A stretch of 64,000 nucleotides of DNA from positions 310,001-374,000 of the forward strand of contig JACKBX010000007.1 of NCBI GenBank assembly GCA_020634375.1, read 5' to 3'. A model generated the notes under the pieces. The model worked only from the letters and a program-made list of their open reading frames with translations. It ran no database searches and was not told where the DNA came from. Of this stretch, positions 17,466 through 24,989 are shown in pieces. Source of the DNA: Ardenticatenaceae bacterium (GTDB lineage Bacteria > Chloroflexota > Anaerolineae > Promineifilales > Promineifilaceae). The stretch's first letter is position 1. Every line of letters starts with the position of its first letter. A program made the position numbers and the translations under genes.

Positions 17466-17738
17466 AAGCAGCAATTCAAGAGCGGCAAGCAACGGTTCAA
17501 GAGCAGTAAGCAGCGGTTCAGGAACAGTAAGCAGCGGTTCAGGAACAGTAAGCAACGGTTCAGGAGCAGTAAGCAGCGGTTCAGGAGCAGTAAGCAACGA
17601 TTCAGGAGCAGTAAGCAGCGATTCAGGAGCAGTAAGCAACGGTTCAGGAGCAGTAAGCAACGGTTCAGGAGCAGTAAGCAACGGTTCAGGAGCAGTAAGC
17701 AACGGTTCAAGAGCAGTAAGCAATGGTTCGGAAGCAAC
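17466..17738. repeat. 21-bp minisatellite, about 13 units
   Basis: Consensus unit AAGCAACGGTTCAGGAGCAGT repeated about 13 times, with A/G changes at a few fixed positions (AAGCAAC/AAGCAGC, GGTTCAG/GATTCAG, GAGCAGT/GAACAGT). Each unit is three 7-mers. Since 21 is a multiple of 3, long open frames appear on both strands (SNGSGAV, LLTAPEP), but none has a start site or a plausible product. It fills the gap between the DUF2142 and zinc-ribbon genes. Confidence 0.95.
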
Positions 17739-17832
17739 AAGCAAATGAATTTTGTCAGTCAACGACAACCCCACGCGCACCCGACCTGCCACTTGCTACT
17801 TGCAAACCCCCAATTGCTGTTACAATTTCTAC

Positions 17833-18651
17833 ATGAAACAGCAATGCGAAAATTGTGGACAACCTGTTTTAAGCACAGACACGGTTTGCTGGCACTGCGG
17901 TTGGAAATTAGCAACAGAAGTAAAAGCTGAGCCGCCACCAACAGAAAAACCGCGCAAAGTGCTGGCTGCACAACCCACCCAAGCAAATAACGCAGAACCG
18001 TACCAGTTAACGGCCATTGCCGTGTACGGCACACTAACACTGCTACTGATTGTGGCGCTGCTGTTGGTGATGCGCTCGTTGGGGCGGCAGCCGTTGGTGA
18101 CAGTGAACGCAGATACCCGGCTGGGCAATCGCTGGATACCGGTGACGGGAACCGACCAAAGTTTCACGCTGGATTTGCCGCAAGGCTGGGCATGGTTGGA
18201 TGTGGCGGACGGCCAATTTGCCACCACATTGGCCGAAAGCGTCCGGTGGGAAACGGCCGTCTACCCCCTCCATGCCATCGCCGAAGATGCCGATCTGCTG
18301 CTGTTAGCCGGGTCGGGAGACACCGTGTCGGCAGATGATGGCTTTGTGGTTGTGGCCCGCAGTCAACGACTGAGTGTGCTCACGCCAGAACAGGCGCAGC
18401 AGATGGTATCGCAGTCAGGAGAGGAGGTGGAAGTGGTGAATACGGCCGTTTCCACCAATCTCAATCGCGCCCCCCAAGCCCAATTTACTCTGCATCTTCT
18501 CGTGTCCAACGAGAGCTTGCGCTGTCAGCAGTTGTTTGTCCCCCAGGATGATGCAGCTTATTTAGCAGCCGCTTGTGCAGGAGACGGCCGTTACCCCAGC
18601 CTTTCCAGCAGTTTTGCCGACATCCTTGCCAGCTTCCAGCCCCTAAATTGA
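17833..18651 (+). CDS. Zinc-ribbon, single-helix membrane protein of unknown function
   Basis: A 272-aa protein. Residues 1-22 form a CxxC...CxxC zinc ribbon (CENCGQPV, VCWHCGW). A short Pro/Ala linker and one membrane helix (LTLLLIVALLLVMRSL) follow. The ~180-residue outside domain (SFTLDLPQGWAWLDVADGQF) resembles PsbP/LpqN-like lipid-binding or stress domains only weakly. The start at 17833 places the ribbon at the N-terminus, as usual for this architecture; the frame upstream runs into the minisatellite. Function unknown. Confidence 0.75.
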   Translation: MKQQCENCGQPVLSTDTVCWHCGWKLATEVKAEPPPTEKPRKVLAAQPTQANNAEPYQLTAIAVYGTLTLLLIVALLLVMRSLGRQPLVTVNADTRLGNRWIPVTGTDQSFTLDLPQGWAWLDVADGQFATTLAESVRWETAVYPLHAIAEDADLLLLAGSGDTVSADDGFVVVARSQRLSVLTPEQAQQMVSQSGEEVEVVNTAVSTNLNRAPQAQFTLHLLVSNESLRCQQLFVPQDDAAYLAAACAGDGRYPSLSSSFADILASFQPLN

Positions 18652-18695
18652 ACCGGAACTAAGTTACCTTGACGCTCCTGTAACCACTTTGTACA

Positions 18696-19706
18696 ATGCA
18701 CACCATGTCAAACACAAACGCCCCCTTAAAAGAGGCACAACCTACATTTAACTACGGCGGTCAGGCCGTCATCGAAGGCGTCATGATGCGCGGCTCCCGC
18801 GCCCTGGCTGTTGCCGTACGCAACCCCGAAAATGAAATCGTCGTCCACACAGAACCCCTGGATGCCCGCATTTATGGCGGGCGCATTGCCCGGCTACCCT
18901 TTCTGCGCGGCCTTACCCTGCTGTGGGATGCGTTAGGATTAGGCATCAAAAGCCTGATGTTCTCTGCCGAAGTCGCCCTAGAAGAAGACGAGAAACCCAC
19001 CGATGAAAACGGAGAACCCGGCAAAGTATTTGAAGGACCAGCCCAATGGGGCACGGTGCTTTTCTCCCTCAGTTTCTCCATCCTTCTGTTCTTCGTTTTC
19101 CCCGCCTTCGTGGCCGGGTTGGCCGAGCGATGGCTGCCTGCTACGGGCACGCAAATCATCAGCAACTTGATTGAAGGATTGGTGCGGTTGGCGCTGCTGG
19201 TCGGGTACATTTGGGGCATCGGCTTCATCCCCGACATCAAACGACTATACGGCTATCATGGAGCTGAGCATAAAACCATCAACGCTTATGAAGACGGGGC
19301 TACTCTCACCCCTGAAATAGTGGCCCACTATTCGCTGGAACACCCACGCTGCGGCACGGCCTTTTTGTTAACCGTCGTTATCTTTTCCATTCTAATTTAC
19401 ACATTGCTGCCGCCACTGGGCATTGTGGCGCGTATTCTGTCCCGCATTGTGCTGCTGCCGGTTATTGCCGGGTTGGGATACGAGTTTTTGCGCTTTACGG
19501 CCGCACATCAAGATAATGCCTTCATCCGCTTCATCACAAAACCCAATCTGGCTTTGCAACACCTGACAACCAATGAGCCAGACCCCACCATGCTGGCCGT
19601 TGCCATCGCTGCATTGCAGCATGTGCTGGCTTATGAAAACAACCAGCAAGAAGTTGCCGATTCCATCATTCTGGCGGAAGTGCCTGCCAGTAACATCGCC
19701 TCTTAG
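18696..19706 (+). CDS. DUF1385 membrane protein (YqhQ-like)
   Basis: A 336-aa protein. FNYGGQAVIEGVMMRGSRAL at the N-terminus, GYHGAEHKTINAYE in the middle and LEHPRCGTAFLL are the signature blocks of DUF1385. There are about four or five membrane helices. The biochemical role is unknown; relatives often sit beside translation-factor or prmC genes, which is not the case here. Met at 18705 is an alternative start; neither has a clear ribosome-binding site. Confidence 0.88.
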   Translation: MHTMSNTNAPLKEAQPTFNYGGQAVIEGVMMRGSRALAVAVRNPENEIVVHTEPLDARIYGGRIARLPFLRGLTLLWDALGLGIKSLMFSAEVALEEDEKPTDENGEPGKVFEGPAQWGTVLFSLSFSILLFFVFPAFVAGLAERWLPATGTQIISNLIEGLVRLALLVGYIWGIGFIPDIKRLYGYHGAEHKTINAYEDGATLTPEIVAHYSLEHPRCGTAFLLTVVIFSILIYTLLPPLGIVARILSRIVLLPVIAGLGYEFLRFTAAHQDNAFIRFITKPNLALQHLTTNEPDPTMLAVAIAALQHVLAYENNQQEVADSIILAEVPASNIAS

Positions 19707-19725
19707 TTCATAAAACAGGTTTTTC

Positions 19726-20388
19726 ATGGCAAGTAAAAAGAAGGATCCGCATCTCGCGGCAAGCAAAAATAAGGAAGGGTTGGCGCATTATGCCAATTGG
19801 GCTGTGGACGAAGCTGTCGCGGCATTCGAGCAGGCCATTCGCGCCGATCCCGATAACCCAGAGTATCATCTTAATCTGGCTCGCGCCTTTGCTCGCAGCA
19901 GCGATTACCATCAAGCCATGAGCGCTTTGGGTAATTATTTGCGCACGGAAACCGATGAGAAAATTGCCGAGCGGTTTGAGCGCATGTTCTCGTCGGCACT
20001 AGATGAAGTGGAAACGGTGTTGATTGAAACCCTGCGTAAACATGAAACACCTGTACAGCAAATAGGCAAGGCGATACAGATGTGGCTGGAGTACCGCATT
20101 ACGATTGGGCGCACACAGTTGCGTATTCTCAAACCAGAGTTGTGGGCGGCAGCGCTGACTCATGCAGTAGGCAAGGTGAATTTTACGCAGCGCAAGCTGG
20201 CAGATGTTGCGGCCATGTACAAAGTGCCAGAGCGTTCCTTGCGTGAAAAGTATCAGGAATTGGTAAGCACCCTGGATGTGATGCCCGCTGACTATCGCTA
20301 TTTTGTGGGCGAGCAAAATCCGCTGGATAAGCTGGTGGAAGCTGCCAGGGTTTTGGAAGAGTTAGACCGTCGTTTTCAAGAAGACTGA
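19726..20388 (+). CDS. TPR protein with a TFIIB-like helix-turn-helix segment
   Basis: A 220-aa soluble protein. Residues ~15-75 form tetratricopeptide repeats (AHYANWAVDEAVAAFEQAIR, NPEYHLNLARAFARSSDYHQ). A helical linker follows, then WAAALTHAVGKVNFTQRKLA and MYKVPERSLREKYQEL (about 145-185), which resemble the second helix-turn-helix of cyclin-box proteins such as archaeal TFB (T-Q-x2-[LV]-A-x-[VM]-x4-[VE]-x2-LR-x-[RK]-Y-x-EL). DNA binding is only an inference. It starts 19 bp after DUF1385 and may share its transcript. Confidence 0.65.
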   Translation: MASKKKDPHLAASKNKEGLAHYANWAVDEAVAAFEQAIRADPDNPEYHLNLARAFARSSDYHQAMSALGNYLRTETDEKIAERFERMFSSALDEVETVLIETLRKHETPVQQIGKAIQMWLEYRITIGRTQLRILKPELWAAALTHAVGKVNFTQRKLADVAAMYKVPERSLREKYQELVSTLDVMPADYRYFVGEQNPLDKLVEAARVLEELDRRFQED

Positions 20389-20396
20389 CCTGTAAA

Positions 20397-20466
20397 TGGT
20401 ATTCAGTAAACAGTGAACAGGTTGCTGGCAGCGGCCAGCAACCAACTACTAGCTACCAGCAACTAA
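20397..20466. repeat. Heptamer repeats with hairpin before ppiB
   Basis: ATTCAGTAAACAGTGAACAG then GGTTGCTGGC-AGCG-GCCAGCAACC, a perfect 10-bp stem (20420-20443), then TACTAGC/TACCAGC repeats. Confidence 0.7.
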
Positions 20467-20480
20467 TTAAGGAGATGATT

Positions 20481-20966
20481 ATGGCGAAGCAATGGAAGAA
20501 TCCCCCAGAAATGCAGATTGACACCGAAAAATCTTATATGGTGAAAATGGTGACGAATAAGGGCACCATTGAGATTGAGTTGTACCCGAATTATGCCCCT
20601 AAGACAGTCAATAATTTTGTATTCTTGATCCGTGAAGGGTTTTATGATGGGGTATCCTTTCACCGGGTGATTAGTAATTTTGTGATTCAGGGTGGAGACC
20701 CAACGGGAACAGGACGTGGTGGCCCTGGGTATCGCTTCGGGGATGAGTTCACGGGCAACCCTTTGAAGCATGGCACGGGCTTTTTGTCGATGGCAAATGC
20801 TGGCCCGAATACGAATGGCAGCCAGTTTTTTGTGACGCACTCGCCGCAGCCACATTTGGACGGCCGTCACACAGTTTTCGGCAAAGTCACCAATGGCATG
20901 GACGTGGTCAACGCCATCCGTCAGGGCGACAAGATGACACAAGTCACGGTGATAGAAAGCGATTAA
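20481..20966 (+). CDS. ppiB: Cyclophilin-type peptidyl-prolyl isomerase
   Basis: A 161-aa cytoplasmic prolyl isomerase. Active-site blocks are visible: SFHRVISNFVIQGGDPTGTG (catalytic Arg in FHR), FGDEF, FLSMANAGPNTNGSQFFVTH and LDGRHTVFGKV. No signal peptide. ATG 20481 is chosen because AAGGAG ends 7 bp before it; ATG 20475 overlaps that site. A strong terminator follows 20 bp after the stop. The conserved DGR of DGRHTVFG is encoded by an ACGGCCGT octamer. Confidence 0.95.
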   Translation: MAKQWKNPPEMQIDTEKSYMVKMVTNKGTIEIELYPNYAPKTVNNFVFLIREGFYDGVSFHRVISNFVIQGGDPTGTGRGGPGYRFGDEFTGNPLKHGTGFLSMANAGPNTNGSQFFVTHSPQPHLDGRHTVFGKVTNGMDVVNAIRQGDKMTQVTVIESD

Positions 20967-20986
20967 TTCTAAAGATGGTGACATTC

Positions 20987-21014
20987 AAGGGCCTTGTTCG
21001 CAAGGCCCTTTTTT
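20987..21014 (+). terminator. Intrinsic terminator after ppiB with TTCG loop
   Basis: A perfect 10-bp stem AAGGGCCTTG / CAAGGCCCTT with a TTCG tetraloop, followed by a T tract. Confidence 0.93.
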
Positions 21015-21078
21015 ATTGGGGCAAATTGGGCACGGTTGCGCGTCATATGGATATAGCAGCTTATTGGAGATGGCAATC

Positions 21079-21636
21079 ATGGCAAAACGATTATTTGTAC
21101 TGGTCAGTTTGTTGATTCTCGTAGGGTGTGGGGCTGGTAATGCGGAAACGGCCGTTCCCACCCCCACAACCGACCCCTCATTGGTACTGCAAGCCTCCAT
21201 CCAGGCTACCATTGCCGCCCAAATAGGCAACCGCAGCGAGAATCTTTCCCGCTGGCTGTTAGAACTCAACGATGCAGAAGCACTCTGGGAAGCCGCTGGC
21301 GTTCATGAATACACCCTCTCCGTACTGTACGTGAACAGCCCACGCAACATCGTCCAAACGCACCACCTGCGCGTGCAAGATGGCGCAGTTGTGGAAGAAA
21401 GCGTGGAATGCAACCCCAAAGAGACCTGCATCATACAAAAGATTGATCCAAACCAAATCACAGTTCCCGGTTTGTTTGCCATCGCCCATGATGCCTTGCG
21501 CAACGACGAAATCAATGACAATGGCACAGAATTCAATTGGGACCCGATGTATGGTGTGCCAGAGTGGATCAGCCTCCGTTCCGCTAATTATCCAGTGTAT
21601 TGGCAAGTTCTCGACTTCGCCGTGATTGAAGAATGA
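21079..21636 (+). CDS. Predicted lipoprotein, DUF6174-like
   Basis: A 185-aa protein. Signal peptide MAKRLFVLVSLLILVGC ends in a lipobox (LVGC), so it should be anchored outside the cytoplasmic membrane. A short Thr/Pro linker (TAVPTPTTDPS) precedes a ~130-residue domain (YTLSVLYVNSPRNIVQTHHL, VQDGAVV) resembling DUF6174; the two cysteines in ECNPKETC may form a disulfide. GGAG 9 bp upstream supports ATG 21079 over the longer frame. Function unknown. Confidence 0.75.
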   Translation: MAKRLFVLVSLLILVGCGAGNAETAVPTPTTDPSLVLQASIQATIAAQIGNRSENLSRWLLELNDAEALWEAAGVHEYTLSVLYVNSPRNIVQTHHLRVQDGAVVEESVECNPKETCIIQKIDPNQITVPGLFAIAHDALRNDEINDNGTEFNWDPMYGVPEWISLRSANYPVYWQVLDFAVIEE

Positions 21637-21711
21637 CACACATCCCAACACAAATTATTCGACAATATCGCCAAATGACACAGCACATGTTGGCCGAACT
21701 GCCCGAATAAC

Positions 21712-21745
21712 AAAAAAGGACGGCCGTTGTCGGTAACGGCCGTCC
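21712..21745 (-). terminator. aceA terminator made of two ACGGCCGT octamers
   Basis: On the minus strand the 11-bp arms GGACGGCCGTT and AACGGCCGTCC enclose a 6-nt loop and are followed by a T tract (plus-strand A6, 21712-21717). It lies 28 bp after the aceA stop. Confidence 0.9.
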
Positions 21746-21772
21746 TCTCATCTATCTCGCTGCTTTATCCAG

Positions 21773-23095
21773 TCACACATGCGCGTGCGCGTGCGTCACC
21801 TCCTCAATCAAATCCGCTTCAAACTGCTCCTCTTCCGTTGACCCCTTCAGCGCAGCCGTAGACACCTCCCCCTGAGACACAACTGTCTGAATTTCATCAT
21901 AATAACCTGCGCCCACAAAACTCTGGTGCTTAATCGCCTTAAACCCATAATCCGTGTGCAAGTCAAATTCCTTCTCCTGGAAGTCTGCATACGCCGCCAT
22001 GCCCCGCGAGCGATAATCGCTGGCCAACTGGAACATGCTCGCATTCAAACTATGGAACCCGGCCAGCGTCACAAATTGGAACGCATACCCCATCTTCCCC
22101 AGTTCTCGCTGGAACGTAGCAATGGTTGTCTCATCCAAATTCAGCTTCCAATTAAAGGACGGGGAGCAGTTATACGCCAGCATCTTACCGGGGAATTCAG
22201 CGTGAATTGCTTCCGCAAACTGCCGCGCCTCTTCAATATCCGGGTGTGCCGTTTCGCACCACACAACATCTGCATAGGGTGCATAGGCCAGCCCGCGGCT
22301 AATAGCCTGCGTAATACCCGCCTTCGTGCGATGAAAACCTTCCACCGTGCGCTCGCCAGTAAGGAATGGTTTATCATTTTCGTCAATGTCACTAGTAATC
22401 AAGTCAGCGGCATTCGCATCCGTGCGGGCAATAACCAGCGTGGGCACGCCAGCCACATCCGCTGCCAGCCGCGCCGAAATCAGCTTCTGCACTGCCTCAC
22501 GGGTGGGAACCAGCACCTTGCCGCCCATGTGCCCGCACTTCTTTGCAGATGAAAGCTGGTCTTCAAAATGCACACCCGATGCACCAGCCTCAATCATTGC
22601 CAGCATGAGTTCATATGCATTCAGGTTGCCGCCAAAACCAGACTCGGCGTCGGCCACAATGGGCGCCATCCAATACGTGCTATTGGCATCATCCAGGTGA
22701 TTAATCTGGTCAGCACGGCGCAAAGCGTTGTTGATGCGCTGTGCCAGCATTGGGGCGCTGTTCGCCGGATAAAGGCTCTGATCAGGGTAAGTTTGCGCGG
22801 CCACGTTAGCGTCGGCCGCTACCTGCCAACCGCTAAGATAAATGGCCTTCAGTCCAGCCTGCACCATTTGCACAGCCTGATTGCCGCTCAATGCGCCCAG
22901 GGCATGAACGTAGGGTTCTTCCTTCAACAGTTTCCACAACCGTTCGGCACCCATGCGGGCCAAGGTATATTCAATTTTGATGGAACCACGCAGACGCAAC
23001 ACATCTTCGGCAGAATAAGGGCGCTTGATACCACTCCAACGAGAATCATTACGCCAACTATTTTCCAAGGCTTGTACTTCTTTTTTGTCAATCAT
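21773..23095 (-). CDS. aceA: Isocitrate lyase
   Basis: A 440-aa tetrameric TIM-barrel enzyme that splits isocitrate into glyoxylate and succinate, the first step of the glyoxylate shunt. The family signature KKCGHMGG is at 185-192 with catalytic C187. Metal and substrate residues lie in SGWQVAAD and ADAESGFGG, and NCSPSFNWK is conserved. The tail ends in His/Ala (THAHAHV). It is downstream of aceB on the same strand, separated by about 90 bp of heptamer repeats, and is ended by an octamer-built terminator. Confidence 0.97.
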   Translation of the reverse strand: MIDKKEVQALENSWRNDSRWSGIKRPYSAEDVLRLRGSIKIEYTLARMGAERLWKLLKEEPYVHALGALSGNQAVQMVQAGLKAIYLSGWQVAADANVAAQTYPDQSLYPANSAPMLAQRINNALRRADQINHLDDANSTYWMAPIVADAESGFGGNLNAYELMLAMIEAGASGVHFEDQLSSAKKCGHMGGKVLVPTREAVQKLISARLAADVAGVPTLVIARTDANAADLITSDIDENDKPFLTGERTVEGFHRTKAGITQAISRGLAYAPYADVVWCETAHPDIEEARQFAEAIHAEFPGKMLAYNCSPSFNWKLNLDETTIATFQRELGKMGYAFQFVTLAGFHSLNASMFQLASDYRSRGMAAYADFQEKEFDLHTDYGFKAIKHQSFVGAGYYDEIQTVVSQGEVSTAALKGSTEEEQFEADLIEEVTHAHAHV

Positions 23096-23106
23096 GGGAA
23101 TCTCCT

Positions 23107-23192
23107 TTTGGGGGAGATTAGCGATTGGTCATTAGAGATTGGCCTTACGGGAAGCACCAATCTCTAATTCCTCATCTCTAATCTCTTAATTT
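23107..23192. repeat. GATTAGA-type heptamer hairpin between aceB and aceA
   Basis: ATTAGAGATTGG (23131-23142) pairs perfectly with CCAATCTCTAAT (23157-23168), and further heptamers flank it. The last bases overlap the end of aceB. Confidence 0.8.
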
Positions 23193-24775
23193 AAGAATTC
23201 GTACGCAGACAGCGTGAGAAAATCGGTAAATTCCTTACCGGTAATCAACTTCTCAAACAACTCGGCAGCCAGTTCATATTTGCCCTGGTTGTAAACATCT
23301 GCGCCAACGCGGGTTTTGATGTCGGCCAGCACTTGCGGGGCCATTTCGCGGTAGAGGTCGGCATTGATAGGACGGCCGTCTTCCAACACCGCATTCTCAT
23401 TATTCACCCACTGCCACAACTGCGAGCGGGAAATCTCGGCCGTCGCCGCATCCTCCATCAGGTTGTAAATGGGCACACAACCATTGCCATCCAGCCAAGA
23501 GGCCATGTAAAGGATGCCCACGTCAATATTGATGCGCAGCCCCTCCTCCGTGATCGTGCCTTGCGGCACAGTCAGCAAATCTTGTGTGGTCACATGCACG
23601 TCATCACGCCGCACATGAATCTGGTTGGGCGTAGGCATGTACTGGTCAAATTCCGCTTTGGCAATGGCAACCAGGCCAGGATGCGCCACCCAAGTTCCGT
23701 CGTGCCCGTCTTTGGCCTCGCGCTCCTTATCTTTACGCACCTTCTCCAGCGCCGCTTCGTTTGCGGCATCATCGCCCTTGATGGGGATTTGCGCAGCCAT
23801 GCCGCCCATAGCATGAATACCGCGTCGGTGACAGGTTTTGATCGTCAGCAGAGAGTAGGAGTGCATCATGTGCGTGGTCATCGTCACTTGGGCACGGTTG
23901 GGCATCACAAATTCGGGGTGGTTGCGGAATTTGCGAATCATGCTGAAGATGTAGTCCCAACGGCCGCAGTTCAAACCAGCAGAATGGTCTTTCAACTCCC
24001 ATAAAATCTCGTCCATCTCAAAGGTGGCGAGGATGTTTTCGATGAGGACGGTAGCGCGGATTGTGCCGCGTGGAATGTCCAACTCATCTTGCGCCAGATT
24101 GAAGGCATCATTCCAAAGGCGGGCTTCCAGATGGCTTTCCAGTTTGGGCAGGTAAAAATAGGGGCCGGTACCTTTGTCTAGCAGCGCTTTTACATTGTGG
24201 AAAAAGAATAGGGCGAAATCAAACAAGGATGCAGAGACAGGTTGCCCATCCAACAGCACATGTTTTTCTTCCAGATGCCAGCCGCGGGGGCGTACCATGA
24301 GCACGGCCGTTTCCTCACCCAATTCATAAAACTTACCATTCGGATTTGTGAACGTGATGGTCTCGCGCACAGCATCGCGCAAATTGATTTGCCCCTCAAT
24401 CGTGGCCTGCCAGGTGGGGGAATGCGAATCTTCAAAATCCGCCATGTACACACTGGCCCCAGAATTCAGCGCATTAATCACCATTTTGCGGTCAACCGGG
24501 CCGGTGATTTCCACACGGCGGTCTTGCAAATCGGCGGGAATGGGCGCGACTTGCCAATCACTCTCGCGGATTTGCTTTGTTTCCGGCAAAAAGTCTGGCA
24601 TTTTCCCGGCATCAATGGCAAGCTGCCGCTCTACCCGCATTTGCAGCAAGCCACGCCGCCTTTGCCCCAGCGTGCGCTCCAGCTTTGCAACCAAAGCCAA
24701 CGCCTGCGGGGTTAGAATTTCGCCAAATTCCGGGGGCACTTCTCCTAAAATTTGCATTCCTGTGGAAATTGTCAT
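23186..24775 (-). CDS. aceB: Malate synthase (form A)
   Basis: A 529-aa enzyme that condenses glyoxylate with acetyl-CoA to malate, completing the shunt with aceA. ADFEDSHSPTW carries the metal and substrate acidic residues, and the signature region SAGLNCGRWDYIFSMIRK is present. QIPIKGDDAAN and DGNGCVPIYNLMEDAATAEI are typical of the ~530-residue form A. First gene of the aceB-aceA pair and divergent from a RamB/ScfR-type regulator, so it is probably induced by acetate or fatty acids. Confidence 0.97.
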   Translation of the reverse strand: MTISTGMQILGEVPPEFGEILTPQALALVAKLERTLGQRRRGLLQMRVERQLAIDAGKMPDFLPETKQIRESDWQVAPIPADLQDRRVEITGPVDRKMVINALNSGASVYMADFEDSHSPTWQATIEGQINLRDAVRETITFTNPNGKFYELGEETAVLMVRPRGWHLEEKHVLLDGQPVSASLFDFALFFFHNVKALLDKGTGPYFYLPKLESHLEARLWNDAFNLAQDELDIPRGTIRATVLIENILATFEMDEILWELKDHSAGLNCGRWDYIFSMIRKFRNHPEFVMPNRAQVTMTTHMMHSYSLLTIKTCHRRGIHAMGGMAAQIPIKGDDAANEAALEKVRKDKEREAKDGHDGTWVAHPGLVAIAKAEFDQYMPTPNQIHVRRDDVHVTTQDLLTVPQGTITEEGLRINIDVGILYMASWLDGNGCVPIYNLMEDAATAEISRSQLWQWVNNENAVLEDGRPINADLYREMAPQVLADIKTRVGADVYNQGKYELAAELFEKLITGKEFTDFLTLSAYEFLN

Positions 24776-24801
24776 AATACCTCCAAATTGCTCACCCTCT
24801 G

Positions 24802-24836
24802 GCGCAGGCCAGAAAGTCCTGGCGCAGGCCTGAGAA
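24802..24836. repeat. Direct repeat CTGGCGCAGGCC in the aceB leader
   Basis: Two copies 23 bp apart just upstream of the aceB start. The first copy also forms a small hairpin (TCTGGC-GCAG-GCCAGA). Confidence 0.6.
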
Positions 24837-24946
24837 ATAGTGTAAAATCACCATTAGCGAAAATTCGCTGCAAGTGAAAACAAGTATAAAGGCGAAACAG
24901 AGTTTGTCAAGGGATTCGAAAACTCGGTTTCTGTAAAGAATCGGAT

Positions 24947-24969
24947 TTTATGACGCTCTGTGTCATAAA
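24947..24969. promoter_or_regulatory. Candidate operator in the aceB/regulator divergent region
   Basis: Perfect inverted repeat TTTATGAC-N7-GTCATAAA, 21 bp before the regulator's start codon and about 170 bp from aceB. It is the only strong dyad in this divergent promoter region, so autoregulation by the HTH protein is the simplest reading. It does not obviously match the corynebacterial RamB motif. Confidence 0.45.
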
Positions 24970-24989
24970 GCATACGGAAAGGATAACCA

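Noticed and set aside
17466..17738. CRISPR array
   Set aside because: Units are contiguous with no unique spacers, and no cas genes are present.
17409..17792. Minus-strand ORF with LLTAPEP repeats, and plus-strand SNGSGAV ORF
   Set aside because: Both arise because the 21-bp minisatellite unit is a multiple of three. No start site, no flanking domain.
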